A stretch of 64,000 bases of DNA from DATKZH01 sp964475955. GTDB lineage: Bacteria > Planctomycetota > Planctomycetia > Pirellulales > Thermoguttaceae. The DNA lies in assembly GCA_964475955.1 (NCBI GenBank), contig CAYYZY010000012.1, positions 11,385 to 75,384 on the forward strand, written 5' to 3'. The position numbers were made by a program, and so were the translations under genes. This document shows, one piece after another, positions 8,475 to 17,568 of this stretch (the stretch's first letter is position 1; every line of letters starts with the position of its first letter). The notes below the pieces were generated by a model, which had not been told where the DNA came from, did no database searches, and saw only the letters and a program-made list of their open reading frames with translations.

Positions 8475-9698
8475 TCAGAGGAAGTCGGGCGGCAGCTTGT
8501 GGCCCATCTTGTCGCGCTTGGCGGCCAGGTAACGGGCGTTCTGCTCGTGGATCGGGCCGAGGATGGGAACCTGGTCGACCACTTCCAGGTCGAACCCGCC
8601 GTAGATGAACGCGTCGGTCTTCTTCGGGTTGTTGGTCAGCAGTCGGACCTTGACCAGCCCCAGGTCCTTGAGGATCTGGATCCCCACGCCGTAGTCGCGG
8701 CTGTCGGCCTGGTGTCCCAGGGCGAGATTCGCCTCGACGGTGTCCATGCCCCGGTCCTGGAGGCCGTACGCCTTGATCTTCTCCACCAGCCCGATGCCGC
8801 GCCCTTCCTGGGGCAGATACACAATCACGCCGGTTCCCTCGCGCCCGATCACGTCCATCGCCAGGCGGAGCTGATCGCCGCAGTCGCAACGGAGCGACGC
8901 CAACAGGTCGCCGGTGAAACAGGAGGAGTGGAGTCGGGCCAGCGGGGCGGCGGCCTGGTCGGGGCGGCCCAGCACCAAGGCCACGGGCTCCTGCCGCTCG
9001 TACTTCACCCCGTAGGCGATCACGCGCCAATGACCGTACTGGTTGGGAAGGTCGGCCTCGGCCTGCCGGTAGACGAGCTTCTCCCGGCGGCGGCGATGCC
9101 GGATGAGGTCCTCAATCGTGATGATCTCCAGACGGAACCGTTGGGCCAGCTCGTACAACTCCCGGCGGCTGGCCCGATCGCCCGACTCGTTGAGGATTTC
9201 GCAAAGGAGCCCGGCGGGCGTGCGCCCGGCCATTCGGGCCAGGTCGACAGCCGCTTCCGTATGGCCCGCCCGGCGCAGCACCCCGCCCTCTTTCGCCTCG
9301 AGAGGGTAGATGTGCCCGGGGCGTACGAAATCCGAGGGCTTGCTCGCCGGGTCGACGATCGTGCGGACCGTCAGCGCCCGCTCCTGCGCCGTGATGCCCG
9401 TGCGGCAGTCGCGATGATCGATGGGCACGGTGAAACTGGTCCCCAGCGGGGCGGTGTTGGCATCCACCATCGGGGGGAGATCGAGTCGCTGACAGACCTC
9501 GGGGAGGACCGGCACGCAGGGCAGGCCCCGGCCGTGCGTGATGAGGAAATTGACGATCTCGGGGGTCACCTTCTCAGCCGCGCAGATGAAGTCGCCCTCA
9601 TTTTCGCGATTCTCGTCGTCCATCACGACCACGATCTCGCCACGGCCAATCGCCTCGACGGCCGCCTCGATCGACGACAGATTCAACTCTTCGGCCAT
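8475..9698 (-). CDS. ribBA: Bifunctional DHBP synthase / GTP cyclohydrolase II
   Basis: 407 residues, standard for the fusion. The N-terminal RibB domain makes 3,4-dihydroxy-2-butanone 4-phosphate from ribulose 5-phosphate; the C-terminal RibA domain opens GTP, so one protein supplies both entry points of riboflavin synthesis. RibB shows DDENRENEGDF and HRDCRTGITAQERA. RibA shows the zinc cysteines in SSCFTGDLLASLRCDCGDQ and YLPQEGRGIGL. The ATG at 9698 is preceded by GGAGGG about six bases away and gives MAEELNLSSIEAAV; the frame extends to 9929 but that part is not protein-like. No FMN riboswitch was recognised upstream and no other rib gene is adjacent. Confidence 0.95.
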   Translation of the reverse strand: MAEELNLSSIEAAVEAIGRGEIVVVMDDENRENEGDFICAAEKVTPEIVNFLITHGRGLPCVPVLPEVCQRLDLPPMVDANTAPLGTSFTVPIDHRDCRTGITAQERALTVRTIVDPASKPSDFVRPGHIYPLEAKEGGVLRRAGHTEAAVDLARMAGRTPAGLLCEILNESGDRASRRELYELAQRFRLEIITIEDLIRHRRRREKLVYRQAEADLPNQYGHWRVIAYGVKYERQEPVALVLGRPDQAAAPLARLHSSCFTGDLLASLRCDCGDQLRLAMDVIGREGTGVIVYLPQEGRGIGLVEKIKAYGLQDRGMDTVEANLALGHQADSRDYGVGIQILKDLGLVKVRLLTNNPKKTDAFIYGGFDLEVVDQVPILGPIHEQNARYLAAKRDKMGHKLPPDFL

Positions 9699-10216
9699 GA
9701 CACACCCTCCAAACCGACGGACCTGCCCCCCAAAAAGCTGTGGCGAGACAGGCTTGCGCCGCCTTGTTGCCGCGCTCGCCAAAGCGCCGTCAACAGAAAC
9801 CGCCCCTTGGCCAGAACGCCCGAGTAAACATCCCATTGTAAGCCGATTGGAGCCCGATTTCCACGGGGTCCACATTCGCGCGCGGCCCTCGATTTCCTGG
9901 GCGACCGGCTTCGACGCGCTGCGCACCACTCCGAAACAGGGGTGGAGGCCGTCCGCTGGGAAGCAACGGAGCCCTTAACTCGGACGGCCCATCCGCAGTG
10001 GCCGTCGTTGGGCTTACAGGAGACCCGGGTGTTTTAGGAAGCCCCGGGGCACTCTTTCAATTCTGGCGATTTTCTCGATTCCGCGGGATGTCCGGCCGAT
10101 AAGCAACTGCTGAGTAACCCGTCGAATTGCCCATCCGAAACGAGCTGCGGAGCCCGCCGAGCGGGGGTCGGCTGCGCCCCTGGTGGACCCTGCGACTAGC
10201 CAGAGAGGTTATCGGG
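9699..10216. other. Intergenic region between divergent ribBA and the Cys-rich lipoprotein gene
   Basis: About 520 bp that must carry the promoters of both divergent genes. No strong sigma-70 consensus, riboswitch core or tRNA was found by eye, and no credible gene is present. Confidence 0.5.
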
Positions 10217-11080
10217 ATGAACAGACACGCGCTATGGATCTTGCTGGTCCCCCTCGTGCTGGTCGCCAGCAGTGGTTGCTGCGAGGTGGGGTCCTTTCTC
10301 TCTTGTCCCTTGGGGCCGATTGCGGTCTGCGACCCGACGCACTGCGCCGTACCCTGCGGCGACGCGTGCTCGGTCGATTGCGGCGGATGCGTCGACGGCG
10401 GGTGCGTCGACGGCGGGTGCGTCGACGCCTGCGCCGAGCCCTGTTGCGATGCCTGCGGCGACATTTGCGGCGACGTCTGCGGCGGTTCGTGCTGCGACGC
10501 ATGCACCTCGTGCTGCGATCCGTGCGGCTCGGGCTGGTTTCTTTGGAAGCCGTTCTTCTGGCTGTTGGGCGACTGCGGTTGGAGTGGATGTTGTAACGGC
10601 GGATGCGGCGAGTTCTACTGGAGCGACTTCCATAGCGAGCCGCCCGACTGCTGCGATCCGTGCGACCGCTACGGCAACTGGACCGGCGGGTGCGGCGCCG
10701 AGTGCGGAGGCGCTTGCAGCGGCGCGTATTGCGCGGCGAAGCCGGCGCAGAACGGGTACGTCGCCAACGGGCCCGCCATGAATCGAGGCGTCGTCGCCAA
10801 GCCGGCGTCTCGGCGGGTCGCCGGCCAACCCACTGCCCGACAACCGGTTGCCCGCCGCGCCGCCGGAAACCGCAACCGCGCCGTCCCGGCCTGGGCGTTG
10901 CGCGGTCTTGAAGGCCCGGTCATCACCGACCCGTCCTCGCCGTACGCGCCGAAGCTCGTCTCGGTGACCGACCGCACGGGCAGTCCGACCCTGGCCGACG
11001 CGGAATCGGCCAAGCCGAAAGTGGTGGCCGAGCCGGAAGTCGCGAAGCCGGCCGTCCGTCAGGCTTCGGCCCGGCGATAG
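10217..11080 (+). CDS. Cysteine-rich lipoprotein of unknown function
   Basis: 287 residues. A signal peptide (WILLVPLVLVASSG) ends in a lipobox with the cysteine at residue 21, so it is probably lipid-anchored outside the cytoplasm. By my count residues 20-175 contain 34 cysteines, many as CC pairs or in CxxC and CxxxC spacings, with three tandem CVDGG units and repeated CCDxC units. An aromatic stretch (WFLWKPFFWLLG) follows the first half. The last 110 residues lack cysteine and are rich in Ala, Pro, Arg and Val. The start is ATG 10217 with AGAGAGG about nine bases upstream. Disulfide cross-linking in the envelope or metal binding are both possible. A strong terminator follows, so the gene is probably monocistronic. 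Confidence 0.6.
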   Translation: MNRHALWILLVPLVLVASSGCCEVGSFLSCPLGPIAVCDPTHCAVPCGDACSVDCGGCVDGGCVDGGCVDACAEPCCDACGDICGDVCGGSCCDACTSCCDPCGSGWFLWKPFFWLLGDCGWSGCCNGGCGEFYWSDFHSEPPDCCDPCDRYGNWTGGCGAECGGACSGAYCAAKPAQNGYVANGPAMNRGVVAKPASRRVAGQPTARQPVARRAAGNRNRAVPAWALRGLEGPVITDPSSPYAPKLVSVTDRTGSPTLADAESAKPKVVAEPEVAKPAVRQASARR

Positions 11081-11119
11081 CCTGGCACGGAAATCACTGC
11101 ATCGCTACTGCGTTCCCTG

Positions 11120-11154
11120 AGAGCCCGCGGCTTAGCGCCTGCGGGCTCTTTTTT
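11120..11154 (+). terminator. Rho-independent terminator after the Cys-rich lipoprotein gene
   Basis: The stem GAGCCCGC (11121-11128) pairs with GCGGGCTC (11141-11148), extended by one A-T pair, and is followed by six T residues (11149-11154). It is the clearest intrinsic terminator in the window. Confidence 0.9.
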
Positions 11155-11261
11155 GCTGCCCCTCGGTGCGTTGATGGCGCCGGTCGGCTTCGATAGACTG
11201 GCACCCGTTCGTTCGTATGTCCTTCCTGCCCCCACGCTCCGCGACGAACCGAGTTCGGACG

Positions 11262-12953
11262 ATGGCCGTAAGCGGAATCCACGCCGTAGTTCAACTGCTC
11301 GCCGATGCCGGCGTGCGGTACCTCTTCGGCAACCCCGGCACCACCGAATTGCCGCTCAGCGACGCCCTGGTCGACCACCCGGCACTCCGGTACGTGCTGG
11401 CGCTTCAGGAGGTGCCCGCGGTGGCCATGGCCGACGGCTACGCGCAGGCATCCCGCTCGCCGGGCGTGGTGAACCTTCACATCAGTTGTGGGCTAGGGAA
11501 CGGGATGGGCATGCTCTACAACGCCTATCGTTCCGGCACGCCGCTGGTGGTCACCGCGGGGCAGCAGGATCGGCGCATGATGTTCGAGGAGCCGATCCTC
11601 TGGGGCGACATGGTGGGCGTCGTGCGGCCGTGGACCAAGTGGGCCGCGGAGGTCGCCGAGTTGCACGACGTGCCGTCGGCCGTGCGCCGGGCGGTCCAGA
11701 CCGCGATGACGCCGCCGACCGGGCCCGTCTTCCTCTCGCTCCCGCTCGACGTGCAGATGGAACGCGCCGAACTCGACCTCACGCCCCCCCAACCGCCCGA
11801 CCCTCTCGTGCGCCCGCCGATCGAGGCCATCGGCCGGGCGGCCGACGTGCTGGCCGCGGCGCGCAACCCGGGCGTTTTGGTGGGGAGCCGGGTCTGCGAA
11901 GCGGGGGCGGTCGAGGCGCTGGTCGCGGTGGCCGAACGGCTCGGGGCGCCGGTGATTCACGAGGCGTACACGTCGCACGGCCGGTCGAGTTTCCCGTCCG
12001 ACCACGCCTTGGCCGCCGGACTGCTCCCCTTCTGGTCGCCCGACGTGCGCCGGCGGCTCGCGGAGTTCGACGTGCTCCTGGTCGTCGGCATGAAAGTGAT
12101 GCAGCAGTACATCCACCACGAGCCGTCGCGCGCCGTGCCGGAGCACGTCCGCCTGGTCCATCTCGACGACGATCCGTGGGAGCTGGGCAAGAACTACCCA
12201 GTGGAGGTTGGGGTGGTCGGGCACCCCAAACCGTCTCTGGAGGAGCTTGCCTCGCGGTTGGATTCCGCGATGACCGCCGAGGCGGTTCAGGCCGCCAAAC
12301 GCCGGGGGGCCGAGCACGGCGAGGAGAACCGAAGGCAGCGGGAAGCACTGCGCCGCCAGGCGGAAGAGCAGCTCGACGCGCGCCCGGCCACGCCCCTCGG
12401 CCTGCTGGAGTCTTTGGCCCGGGTGCTGCCCGACGACGTGGCCGTGATCGAGGAGGCTCCCACCACCAGCGGCGCCTATTTCGAGCGCGCCGGGATGCTG
12501 AAGAACACCGACGGGTACTTTGCCCAGCGTGGTTGGGCGCTCGGTTGGGGGCTGAACTGCGCGATCGGCGTGAAGGTGGCATGGCCCGATCGCCCCGTGC
12601 TGGCGCTGATCGGCGACGGCTCGGCGACGTACGGCATTCAGGGTCTCTGGACGGCCGCCCATTACCGCTTGCCCGTCACGTTCGTCGTGACCAACAACAC
12701 CGAGTACAAGATCCTCAAGAACTGCGCCCAGGTGTTGAAGCTGCCCCAAGCGTGCGCCGAACGGTTCCTGGGGCTCGACCTCGTTGATCCGGCGATCGAC
12801 TACGTAACCCTCGCCCAGTCGCTGGGCGTTTCGGCACGGCGCCTCACCGACCCCGCCGACGTCGCCCAGGCCGTGCGTGAATCCTTCGCGGCCGACGCCC
12901 CGCAGTTGATCGAAGTCCCGGTGCGGGAGTGCAGAATGATGAATGAGCGGTGA
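11262..12953 (+). CDS. Thiamine-diphosphate-dependent enzyme, benzoylformate decarboxylase/acetolactate synthase-like
   Basis: 563 residues with the three-domain ThDP fold. The N-terminal pyrimidine-binding domain has FGNPGTTELPL and the activating glutamate in LALQEVPAVAMADGYAQA. The central domain follows about residue 190. The C-terminal cofactor domain has GDGSATYGIQGLW and VVTNNTEYKI, the GDG...NN ThDP/Mg motif. Members decarboxylate or ligate 2-oxo acids in the cytoplasm. The NPGTTE motif and overall layout favour a benzoylformate decarboxylase-type 2-oxo-acid decarboxylase, but the substrate is unknown and no mandelate or branched-chain genes are nearby. ATG 11262 (MAVSGIHAVVQLL) is the likely start; 11217 would add a non-conserved leader. 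Confidence 0.8.
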   Translation: MAVSGIHAVVQLLADAGVRYLFGNPGTTELPLSDALVDHPALRYVLALQEVPAVAMADGYAQASRSPGVVNLHISCGLGNGMGMLYNAYRSGTPLVVTAGQQDRRMMFEEPILWGDMVGVVRPWTKWAAEVAELHDVPSAVRRAVQTAMTPPTGPVFLSLPLDVQMERAELDLTPPQPPDPLVRPPIEAIGRAADVLAAARNPGVLVGSRVCEAGAVEALVAVAERLGAPVIHEAYTSHGRSSFPSDHALAAGLLPFWSPDVRRRLAEFDVLLVVGMKVMQQYIHHEPSRAVPEHVRLVHLDDDPWELGKNYPVEVGVVGHPKPSLEELASRLDSAMTAEAVQAAKRRGAEHGEENRRQREALRRQAEEQLDARPATPLGLLESLARVLPDDVAVIEEAPTTSGAYFERAGMLKNTDGYFAQRGWALGWGLNCAIGVKVAWPDRPVLALIGDGSATYGIQGLWTAAHYRLPVTFVVTNNTEYKILKNCAQVLKLPQACAERFLGLDLVDPAIDYVTLAQSLGVSARRLTDPADVAQAVRESFAADAPQLIEVPVRECRMMNER

Positions 12954-12981
12954 CGGCCCCTTCATCCTTCATCCTTCCCCC

Positions 12982-14460
12982 CTACCACCACTTCATCACG
13001 GCGACGACGTTGGAGAAGTCGTCGGACCACAGGGGGGCGCCGGGATGGGCGGGTAGCGCGGGCCAACGGGGATCGTCAGTCAATGCGCCCAGGTCGTCGG
13101 ACTTCCGTGCCATGACGATCCACACCGACCCCAGCTTCCCCTCCGCCCGGTCGGCGGCCAGGATGCGGTCGTCGCGGCGGATGCGGCAGGCAAGGCCCGC
13201 GTCGGCGGCGAGGTTTCCCAGCACGGGCGGGAGATCGAGGTAGCGGTTGGAGACGTGCATGGCGAGAACCCCCGCGTCGGCCAGCTTCTCGAGATACAAC
13301 CGCAACGCCTCGCGCGTGACCAGGTGGACCGGGATCGCGTCGGAGCTGAAAGCGTCGAGCACCAGCAGGTCGTAGCGGTCGGGCGGCGCTTGGGCCAGCG
13401 TGAGCCGGGCGTCGCCGAGCACCACCCGCACCTCGGCCGGCTGGTCGCGGAGGAACGTGAAGTAGCGGTCGTCGCGGGCGATTCGCTCCACGGCCGGGTC
13501 GATCTCGTAGAACGTGATGCGTTGGCCCGGCCGGCCGTAAGCGGCGATGGACCCGGTCCCCAGGCCAATGACGCCGATCTGCTCGGCCCCGCCGCCGTCG
13601 GCGAGCAGGCGGAACACGTCGCCGACCGGCCCGGTCCGGTGGTAGTAGCACAGCGGCTGGCTCCGGCGCGCGGGGTCGCGGCGCTGCATGCCGTGCTTGG
13701 TGGAGCCGTGGATGAGCACGTTCGCGTCGAACCGCCGATCGTACGACACCCGGCAGACGCCGTAGAAACTCCGCTCGATCGTGAGCGTGCCGCGTCCTTT
13801 CCCGGAGCAGAGCAGGCTGACCAGCAGCACGGCCGCCACCGTCAGGCCGAACCGCGCCGGCCGTCCCTGGAATCCAAAGGCCGCCAAACCGATCGGCGCC
13901 AGGATCGCCGCCGCGCCGCCGACGCCGAGCACCACGCCCCCCGCTCGCAGCCCCAGCACGAGGGCGGCGAATACGGCGGCCAGTCCGGCCGGAAGCGCGA
14001 GGTCGAGCCAACGCGCCCGCACGGGGCGTGCGGCCGAAGCCGTTGCCGGGCGAAGCGTGCACGCGAGCACCAGCACCAGCGGATACTCGATGACCGTCGG
14101 GAACAAACTGGGGGCGACCAGGGCGTTGAGAAGTCCGCCGAGCACCCCGCCGACCGACATCCAGATGTAGAACTCGGTCAGGCGGGTTGCCTTGGGGCGC
14201 GTCGCGGCCAGCTCCCCGTGGCAGACCATGGCCGTGACGAAGAACGCGGCCAGGTGCAGAAGGAGCAACACCCAAACGTTCCGCCCCGCGTCGAGAAAAA
14301 ACAGCGCGGCCAGCAGCATGGCCTGGTAGAACACCATGCAGGTGTTCCAGACCGACGGCGTGCCACCCAACCGCGGCAGCACCATTTTGGCAAACATCGG
14401 TTGCACGGCGAACAGCAGCGTGGCGCTCACCAAAAGCGTGATCGCAAAGAGCGGCTGCAT
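12982..14460 (-). CDS. Fused membrane / spermidine synthase-like protein
   Basis: 492 residues. The N-terminal half has about seven to eight membrane segments, beginning with LFAITLLVSATLLFAVQPMF and PRLGGTPSVWNTCMVFYQAM, a typical opening of fused MFS/spermidine synthase proteins. The soluble C-terminal half has a Rossmann nucleotide-binding motif (IGVIGLGTGSIAAYGRPGQ), an acidic strand end (ITFYEIDPAVERIA), a second acidic motif (VVLGDARLTLAQ) and LLVLDAFSSDAIPVHLVT, as in aminopropyltransferases. The usual gatekeeper acidic residue region is changed to LDAFSSD, as in other fused members, so a polyamine role is unproven. It converges with the ThDP enzyme gene, 28 bp apart. Confidence 0.7.
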   Translation of the reverse strand: MQPLFAITLLVSATLLFAVQPMFAKMVLPRLGGTPSVWNTCMVFYQAMLLAALFFLDAGRNVWVLLLLHLAAFFVTAMVCHGELAATRPKATRLTEFYIWMSVGGVLGGLLNALVAPSLFPTVIEYPLVLVLACTLRPATASAARPVRARWLDLALPAGLAAVFAALVLGLRAGGVVLGVGGAAAILAPIGLAAFGFQGRPARFGLTVAAVLLVSLLCSGKGRGTLTIERSFYGVCRVSYDRRFDANVLIHGSTKHGMQRRDPARRSQPLCYYHRTGPVGDVFRLLADGGGAEQIGVIGLGTGSIAAYGRPGQRITFYEIDPAVERIARDDRYFTFLRDQPAEVRVVLGDARLTLAQAPPDRYDLLVLDAFSSDAIPVHLVTREALRLYLEKLADAGVLAMHVSNRYLDLPPVLGNLAADAGLACRIRRDDRILAADRAEGKLGSVWIVMARKSDDLGALTDDPRWPALPAHPGAPLWSDDFSNVVAVMKWW

Positions 14461-14649
14461 GGCGACCTTCCGTACCCATCGGGAGGGGAATCCGGGCTAT
14501 CTGAAGGGTAGCTCAAGGAAGGGGGGCCGAGCGTGGCGCCGGAAGGAGGGAAGGTCGGTCGGGGGCGCACGAAGAAGGCGAGCCAGCGGTTGCGGGAAGC
14601 GAGACAAGGACCCGCGAAGGCACCCGGGCTACGACATGAGCGGCCCTTC

Positions 14650-14708
14650 CACTCGCCACTGCCCGGACGTTACTCCCCACTCCTGCCTCCCGACTCCCCA
14701 CTCCTCGC
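14650..14708. repeat. CACTCCCC-type simple-sequence tract
   Basis: Degenerate reiterations of ACTCCCCACTCC and CCGACTCCCCACTCC directly after the PIN/TRAM stop codon (in its transcription direction). It is complementary in composition to the tract at 7389 and similar to that at 49901. Confidence 0.45.
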
Positions 14709-15827
14709 TCATTTGCCGCTCTTGACGGTGTGGTCGAAGCGGCCGAAGACCATCCGGCCGGCGCTGGTTTGCAGCACGCTGGTGACGGAGATACTCACGT
14801 GCTCGTGGATATGCTCGCGGCCCGATTCGACCACGACCATCGTGCCGTCGTCGAGATAGCCCACGCCCTGGCCCGGCTCTTCCCCCGGCTTGACCACGCG
14901 CACCTCGACGCGCTCGCCCGGCAAAAAGACCGGCTTCAGCGCGTTGGCCAGGTCGTTGAGGTTGACCACGCCCACGCCGTGCAGTCGGGCGACCTTGTTC
15001 AGGTTGTAGTCGTTGGTGATCAGCTTGCCTTCCAGGTGCTTGGCCAGCATCACCAGCTTCACGTCGACCGGCTGGCCGGTGAATTCGGGCAGGTCGCGGT
15101 CGAAGACCTCCAGATCGACTTCCGCGTTCGCTCGGAGCCGATTGAGGATGTCCAGCCCGCGCCGGCCCCGGCTGCGACGCAGCCGATCGGAGCTGTCGGC
15201 GATGCCCTGGAGTTCCGAGATGGCGAACCGGGGCATGACCAACTGGCTGTCGAACACGTTGGTCTCGACCACGTCGGCGATCCGCCCGTCGATCACCACG
15301 CTGGTGTCGAGCACGAACGGCCTGCGCCCCTTAACGTCCTTGGAGAACTCCACGTACGGAATGATGAAGCGGAAGTCGCTCTTGGTTTGCAGCAGGAGGC
15401 TGACGCAGCCGTAGCAGAGCAGGGCGGCCAACACCAACTGCACCGCGGCCTGGACTTTCCCGGGCTCGGGGGCCGGAAACAGCGGCGTCAGCGCCAGGCG
15501 CGCCACGTACGCCAGGAACAGCCCCACGATCAGTCCGAAGTAGACGGCCGTGATCGTCTCCAGCCGCTTGCGCGGGAAGCACATGTCGAAGATGATCACG
15601 ATCAACGCCAGGAGCGGGATCCCGACGAAGACGACCATGTTGACCCACGGGTAGTCCTGGGGAATCGCTCCCGAATTGACGACGAACACCGCCAGGCCGA
15701 TGCTGACGACGAGGAAGACGAGGCGGAGGATTGTCAAGGTGATGTCGCGGAACAGCCAGAGGATGGCTGCCCAGAGCTTCTTCGCCACCCAGACGACGAC
15801 GAACCAGAGTCGCTTGAGAAAATCCAT
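14709..15827 (-). CDS. Membrane-anchored PIN/TRAM domain protein (YacL-like)
   Basis: 372 residues. Four hydrophobic segments occupy roughly residues 20-150. The PIN domain begins at FVLDTSVVIDGRIADV with the first catalytic aspartates, continues through MPRFAISELQGIADSSD and RRGLDILNRL, and ends in LITNDYNLNKVARL with a further conserved Asp. The C-terminal 80 residues form a TRAM-like beta barrel (PGERVEVRVVKPGEEPGQGV, then YLDDGTMVVVE). PIN domains are metal-dependent RNases and TRAM domains bind RNA; in Bacillus the YacL relative is an integral membrane protein of unclear function. The ATG at 15827 gives a short cytosolic start, MDFLKRLW. Confidence 0.85.
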   Translation of the reverse strand: MDFLKRLWFVVVWVAKKLWAAILWLFRDITLTILRLVFLVVSIGLAVFVVNSGAIPQDYPWVNMVVFVGIPLLALIVIIFDMCFPRKRLETITAVYFGLIVGLFLAYVARLALTPLFPAPEPGKVQAAVQLVLAALLCYGCVSLLLQTKSDFRFIIPYVEFSKDVKGRRPFVLDTSVVIDGRIADVVETNVFDSQLVMPRFAISELQGIADSSDRLRRSRGRRGLDILNRLRANAEVDLEVFDRDLPEFTGQPVDVKLVMLAKHLEGKLITNDYNLNKVARLHGVGVVNLNDLANALKPVFLPGERVEVRVVKPGEEPGQGVGYLDDGTMVVVESGREHIHEHVSISVTSVLQTSAGRMVFGRFDHTVKSGK

Positions 15828-16533
15828 GCCTTGGACGCGCCCCCTCGGTCACGAGATCAAGATGATGGAAGAAGACGTGCGAATACCGCAGTCCGAACGC
15901 TCTCTGCCCGCAGAGTCCCGGCCAGGGCGCCTCCGGTCAGCGAGCGGCCGTTCGGAAAATCAACCCGTTTGTTTCTGCTCCAGGAAACCGACAGACCGAG
16001 GACGCACGTGCGATCCGGCGCGGGGGCTTCCCGCGTGTCCCCCTACCGACACGGCCAGGGACCTCCCGCGACGACCAGTCATCGATTGGGGCCAGTCAAA
16101 GCCCTCCCATTCTAACGGACACTCATTACGTTGCCAAAGCAGCAATGCCACTTTAGGGGGGATTCTGGGTGACGAAATCACGCCACCGAGCCCTATCTTA
16201 CCCAAACGACTCCGCCTTGGGGAGGGCAAACAGCATTTTGGTGAACAGGCCGCGGCTCGCGCCCGCGGACGAATCTATCCGACGCAGCGGAGGACGGACC
16301 ACGCGGCCCGGTTCGGCCCTCGCCTCGGCTCAGAGGCTATCCGAGAAAAGGGACTGGCTCCCGGTGGTTGTGCAGCGAGAACATACTTGCACAAGATTTG
16401 GGTGCCTGTCCCCGTTTTGTGAAATGTCCGCTCCCGGAGAGTCGCCGATCGCTCCGCGGTCGAGGCGTTTGGTTCGCGGAGCGAACCACGACCATCGGGC
16501 CGTGCAACCCCCATTTCTAGGTTTGACAGAGCA
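15828..16533. other. Long intergenic region with repeat remnants
   Basis: About 700 bp without a credible gene. It should include the promoter of the PIN/TRAM gene. It contains GGGTGCCTGTCCCCGTTTTG near 16400, which resembles a recurring planctomycete intergenic word, and a copy of the TTCGCGGAGCGAA repeat at 16441-16494. A related GGTGCCCAATTCTGTCCCC word is near 59180. Confidence 0.5.
16441..16494. repeat. Palindromic intergenic repeat (copy 3)
   Basis: TCGCTCCGCG (16449-16458) and CGCGGAGCGA (16475-16484) are inverted arms. The spacer GAGGCGTTTG resembles that of the copy at 8385. It lies about 40 bp beyond the HIT gene stop codon. Confidence 0.6.
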
Positions 16534-17070
16534 CTACGTTCGCGACAATTCCGCGGTCAGGGCCTCCCACAGGGCCTCGAGCGACTCGGGGATCACCCGG
16601 ACGGAGGCCAGCGTGGGCATGAAGTTCGTGTCGCCACTCCATCGAGGAACCACGTGCCAGTGAAGATGGCCCGGCAAGCCAGCCCCCGCCGCCCGTCCCA
16701 GGTTGAGCCCCACGTTGAATCCTTGCGGATTGAGCACCCTTTCGAGGAGCTGCACCATGTGGGTCAGCGTTTCGGCCAATTCCCCTTGTTCAGGGGGGGT
16801 GAGTAAGTCGAGCCGTGCGAGATGCCGTCGAGGCGCCACCAGCAGGTGGCCGTTGTTGTAGGGGTAGCGATTCAAGACCGTGATCGCGTTCGGCCCCCGA
16901 TGAACGACGTATCTCTGCCGGTCGTCGGTGGCGACGGCCGCCTGGCACAGGAAGCAGCTCGGTTCGGCGCTAGGCAACAGCTCCAAGTCGGTGACCTTCG
17001 GCTCTTCCCCTCCTTCGGCCTGCTTGATGTAGGCCAGGCGCCACGGTGCCCAAATCTGTTCGTGCGTCAC
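16534..17070 (-). CDS. HIT-family nucleotide hydrolase/phosphorylase
   Basis: 178 residues starting VTHEQIWAPWRLAYI from GTG 17070, with GAGGGAGAA about nine bases upstream; the frame runs on to 17145 but without conserved sequence. The histidine triad is GHLHWHVVPRW near residue 130, with the Asn-rich strand RGPNAITVLNRYPYNNGHLL typical of the fold, and FLCQA near the N-terminus. The APWR start plus the GHLHWHVVPRWSGDTNFM ending resembles Ap4A phosphorylase/ATP adenylyltransferase-like HIT proteins of actinobacteria and planctomycetes. It probably degrades dinucleoside polyphosphates or nucleotide-amine adducts in the cytoplasm; the substrate is inferred. Confidence 0.85.
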   Translation of the reverse strand: MTHEQIWAPWRLAYIKQAEGGEEPKVTDLELLPSAEPSCFLCQAAVATDDRQRYVVHRGPNAITVLNRYPYNNGHLLVAPRRHLARLDLLTPPEQGELAETLTHMVQLLERVLNPQGFNVGLNLGRAAGAGLPGHLHWHVVPRWSGDTNFMPTLASVRVIPESLEALWEALTAELSRT

Positions 17071-17568
17071 GGCTGCGTTCTCCCTCAACGGCCATCCCCG
17101 GGGACCAGCCGGCCAAGTCATAGCCCCTTCCCCCCCATGAAACATCGCCGATCTGAAGGCGCGGAATTGGGGGTAGCCCTCCCAAGGTGGGGGGCCGGCC
17201 TAGCCGTCCATAACTTCTCGGCGCACGCGAGTCTATAGCCGGGTTGGCACGACCACAAGCGGATTCCTACACGGCGGTACGTCACGGCCGCGCGCCACCC
17301 CGTGAAACTCGGCGGTGTAACCCTGAAGAGGGGAACACACGGCGCCTGCCCGGCCCTTTCTCCGCCAAGGGCCGGCTCGACGCAAAGTCAGCCGGCCCCG
17401 TGTGACGAAACTGATGGTAGCGGAAACGCAAATTCCGCGGCGTAGGGTGACTTTGCGGGCCGTGGAGCCACTCGCTCTCCCGTGGTCGACCGGATAGACT
17501 GGGATTTGGCACCCTTCGCGCGCGTCTCGATAGCGCTCACCCCTCAACGGAGCGTCGAAGCCCGCCTC
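17071..17568. other. Intergenic region between divergent HIT and scpA genes
   Basis: About 500 bp that must hold both divergent promoters. A small hairpin, GCGGAA/TTCCGC, lies near 17420-17438. No tRNA, riboswitch or credible gene was recognised; the minus-strand frame at 17233-17547 has no protein-like features. Confidence 0.5.

Noticed and set aside
9699..9929. N-terminal extension of RibBA and a possible FMN riboswitch
   Set aside because: The extension is not protein-like, and no FMN riboswitch core was recognised upstream of ribBA.
10057..10506. Minus-strand frame rich in Ser, Thr, Pro, Gln and His
   Set aside because: It is the antisense reading of the cysteine-rich repeats of the lipoprotein gene.
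17500..17520. Possible sigma-54 promoter (TTGGCACCCTTCGCGCG) before scpA
   Set aside because: The -12 part does not match TTGC and scpA is expected to be constitutive.
17233..17547. Minus-strand open frame between the HIT and scpA genes
   Set aside because: Composition is that of an intergenic frame, and no start site or conserved domain is visible.
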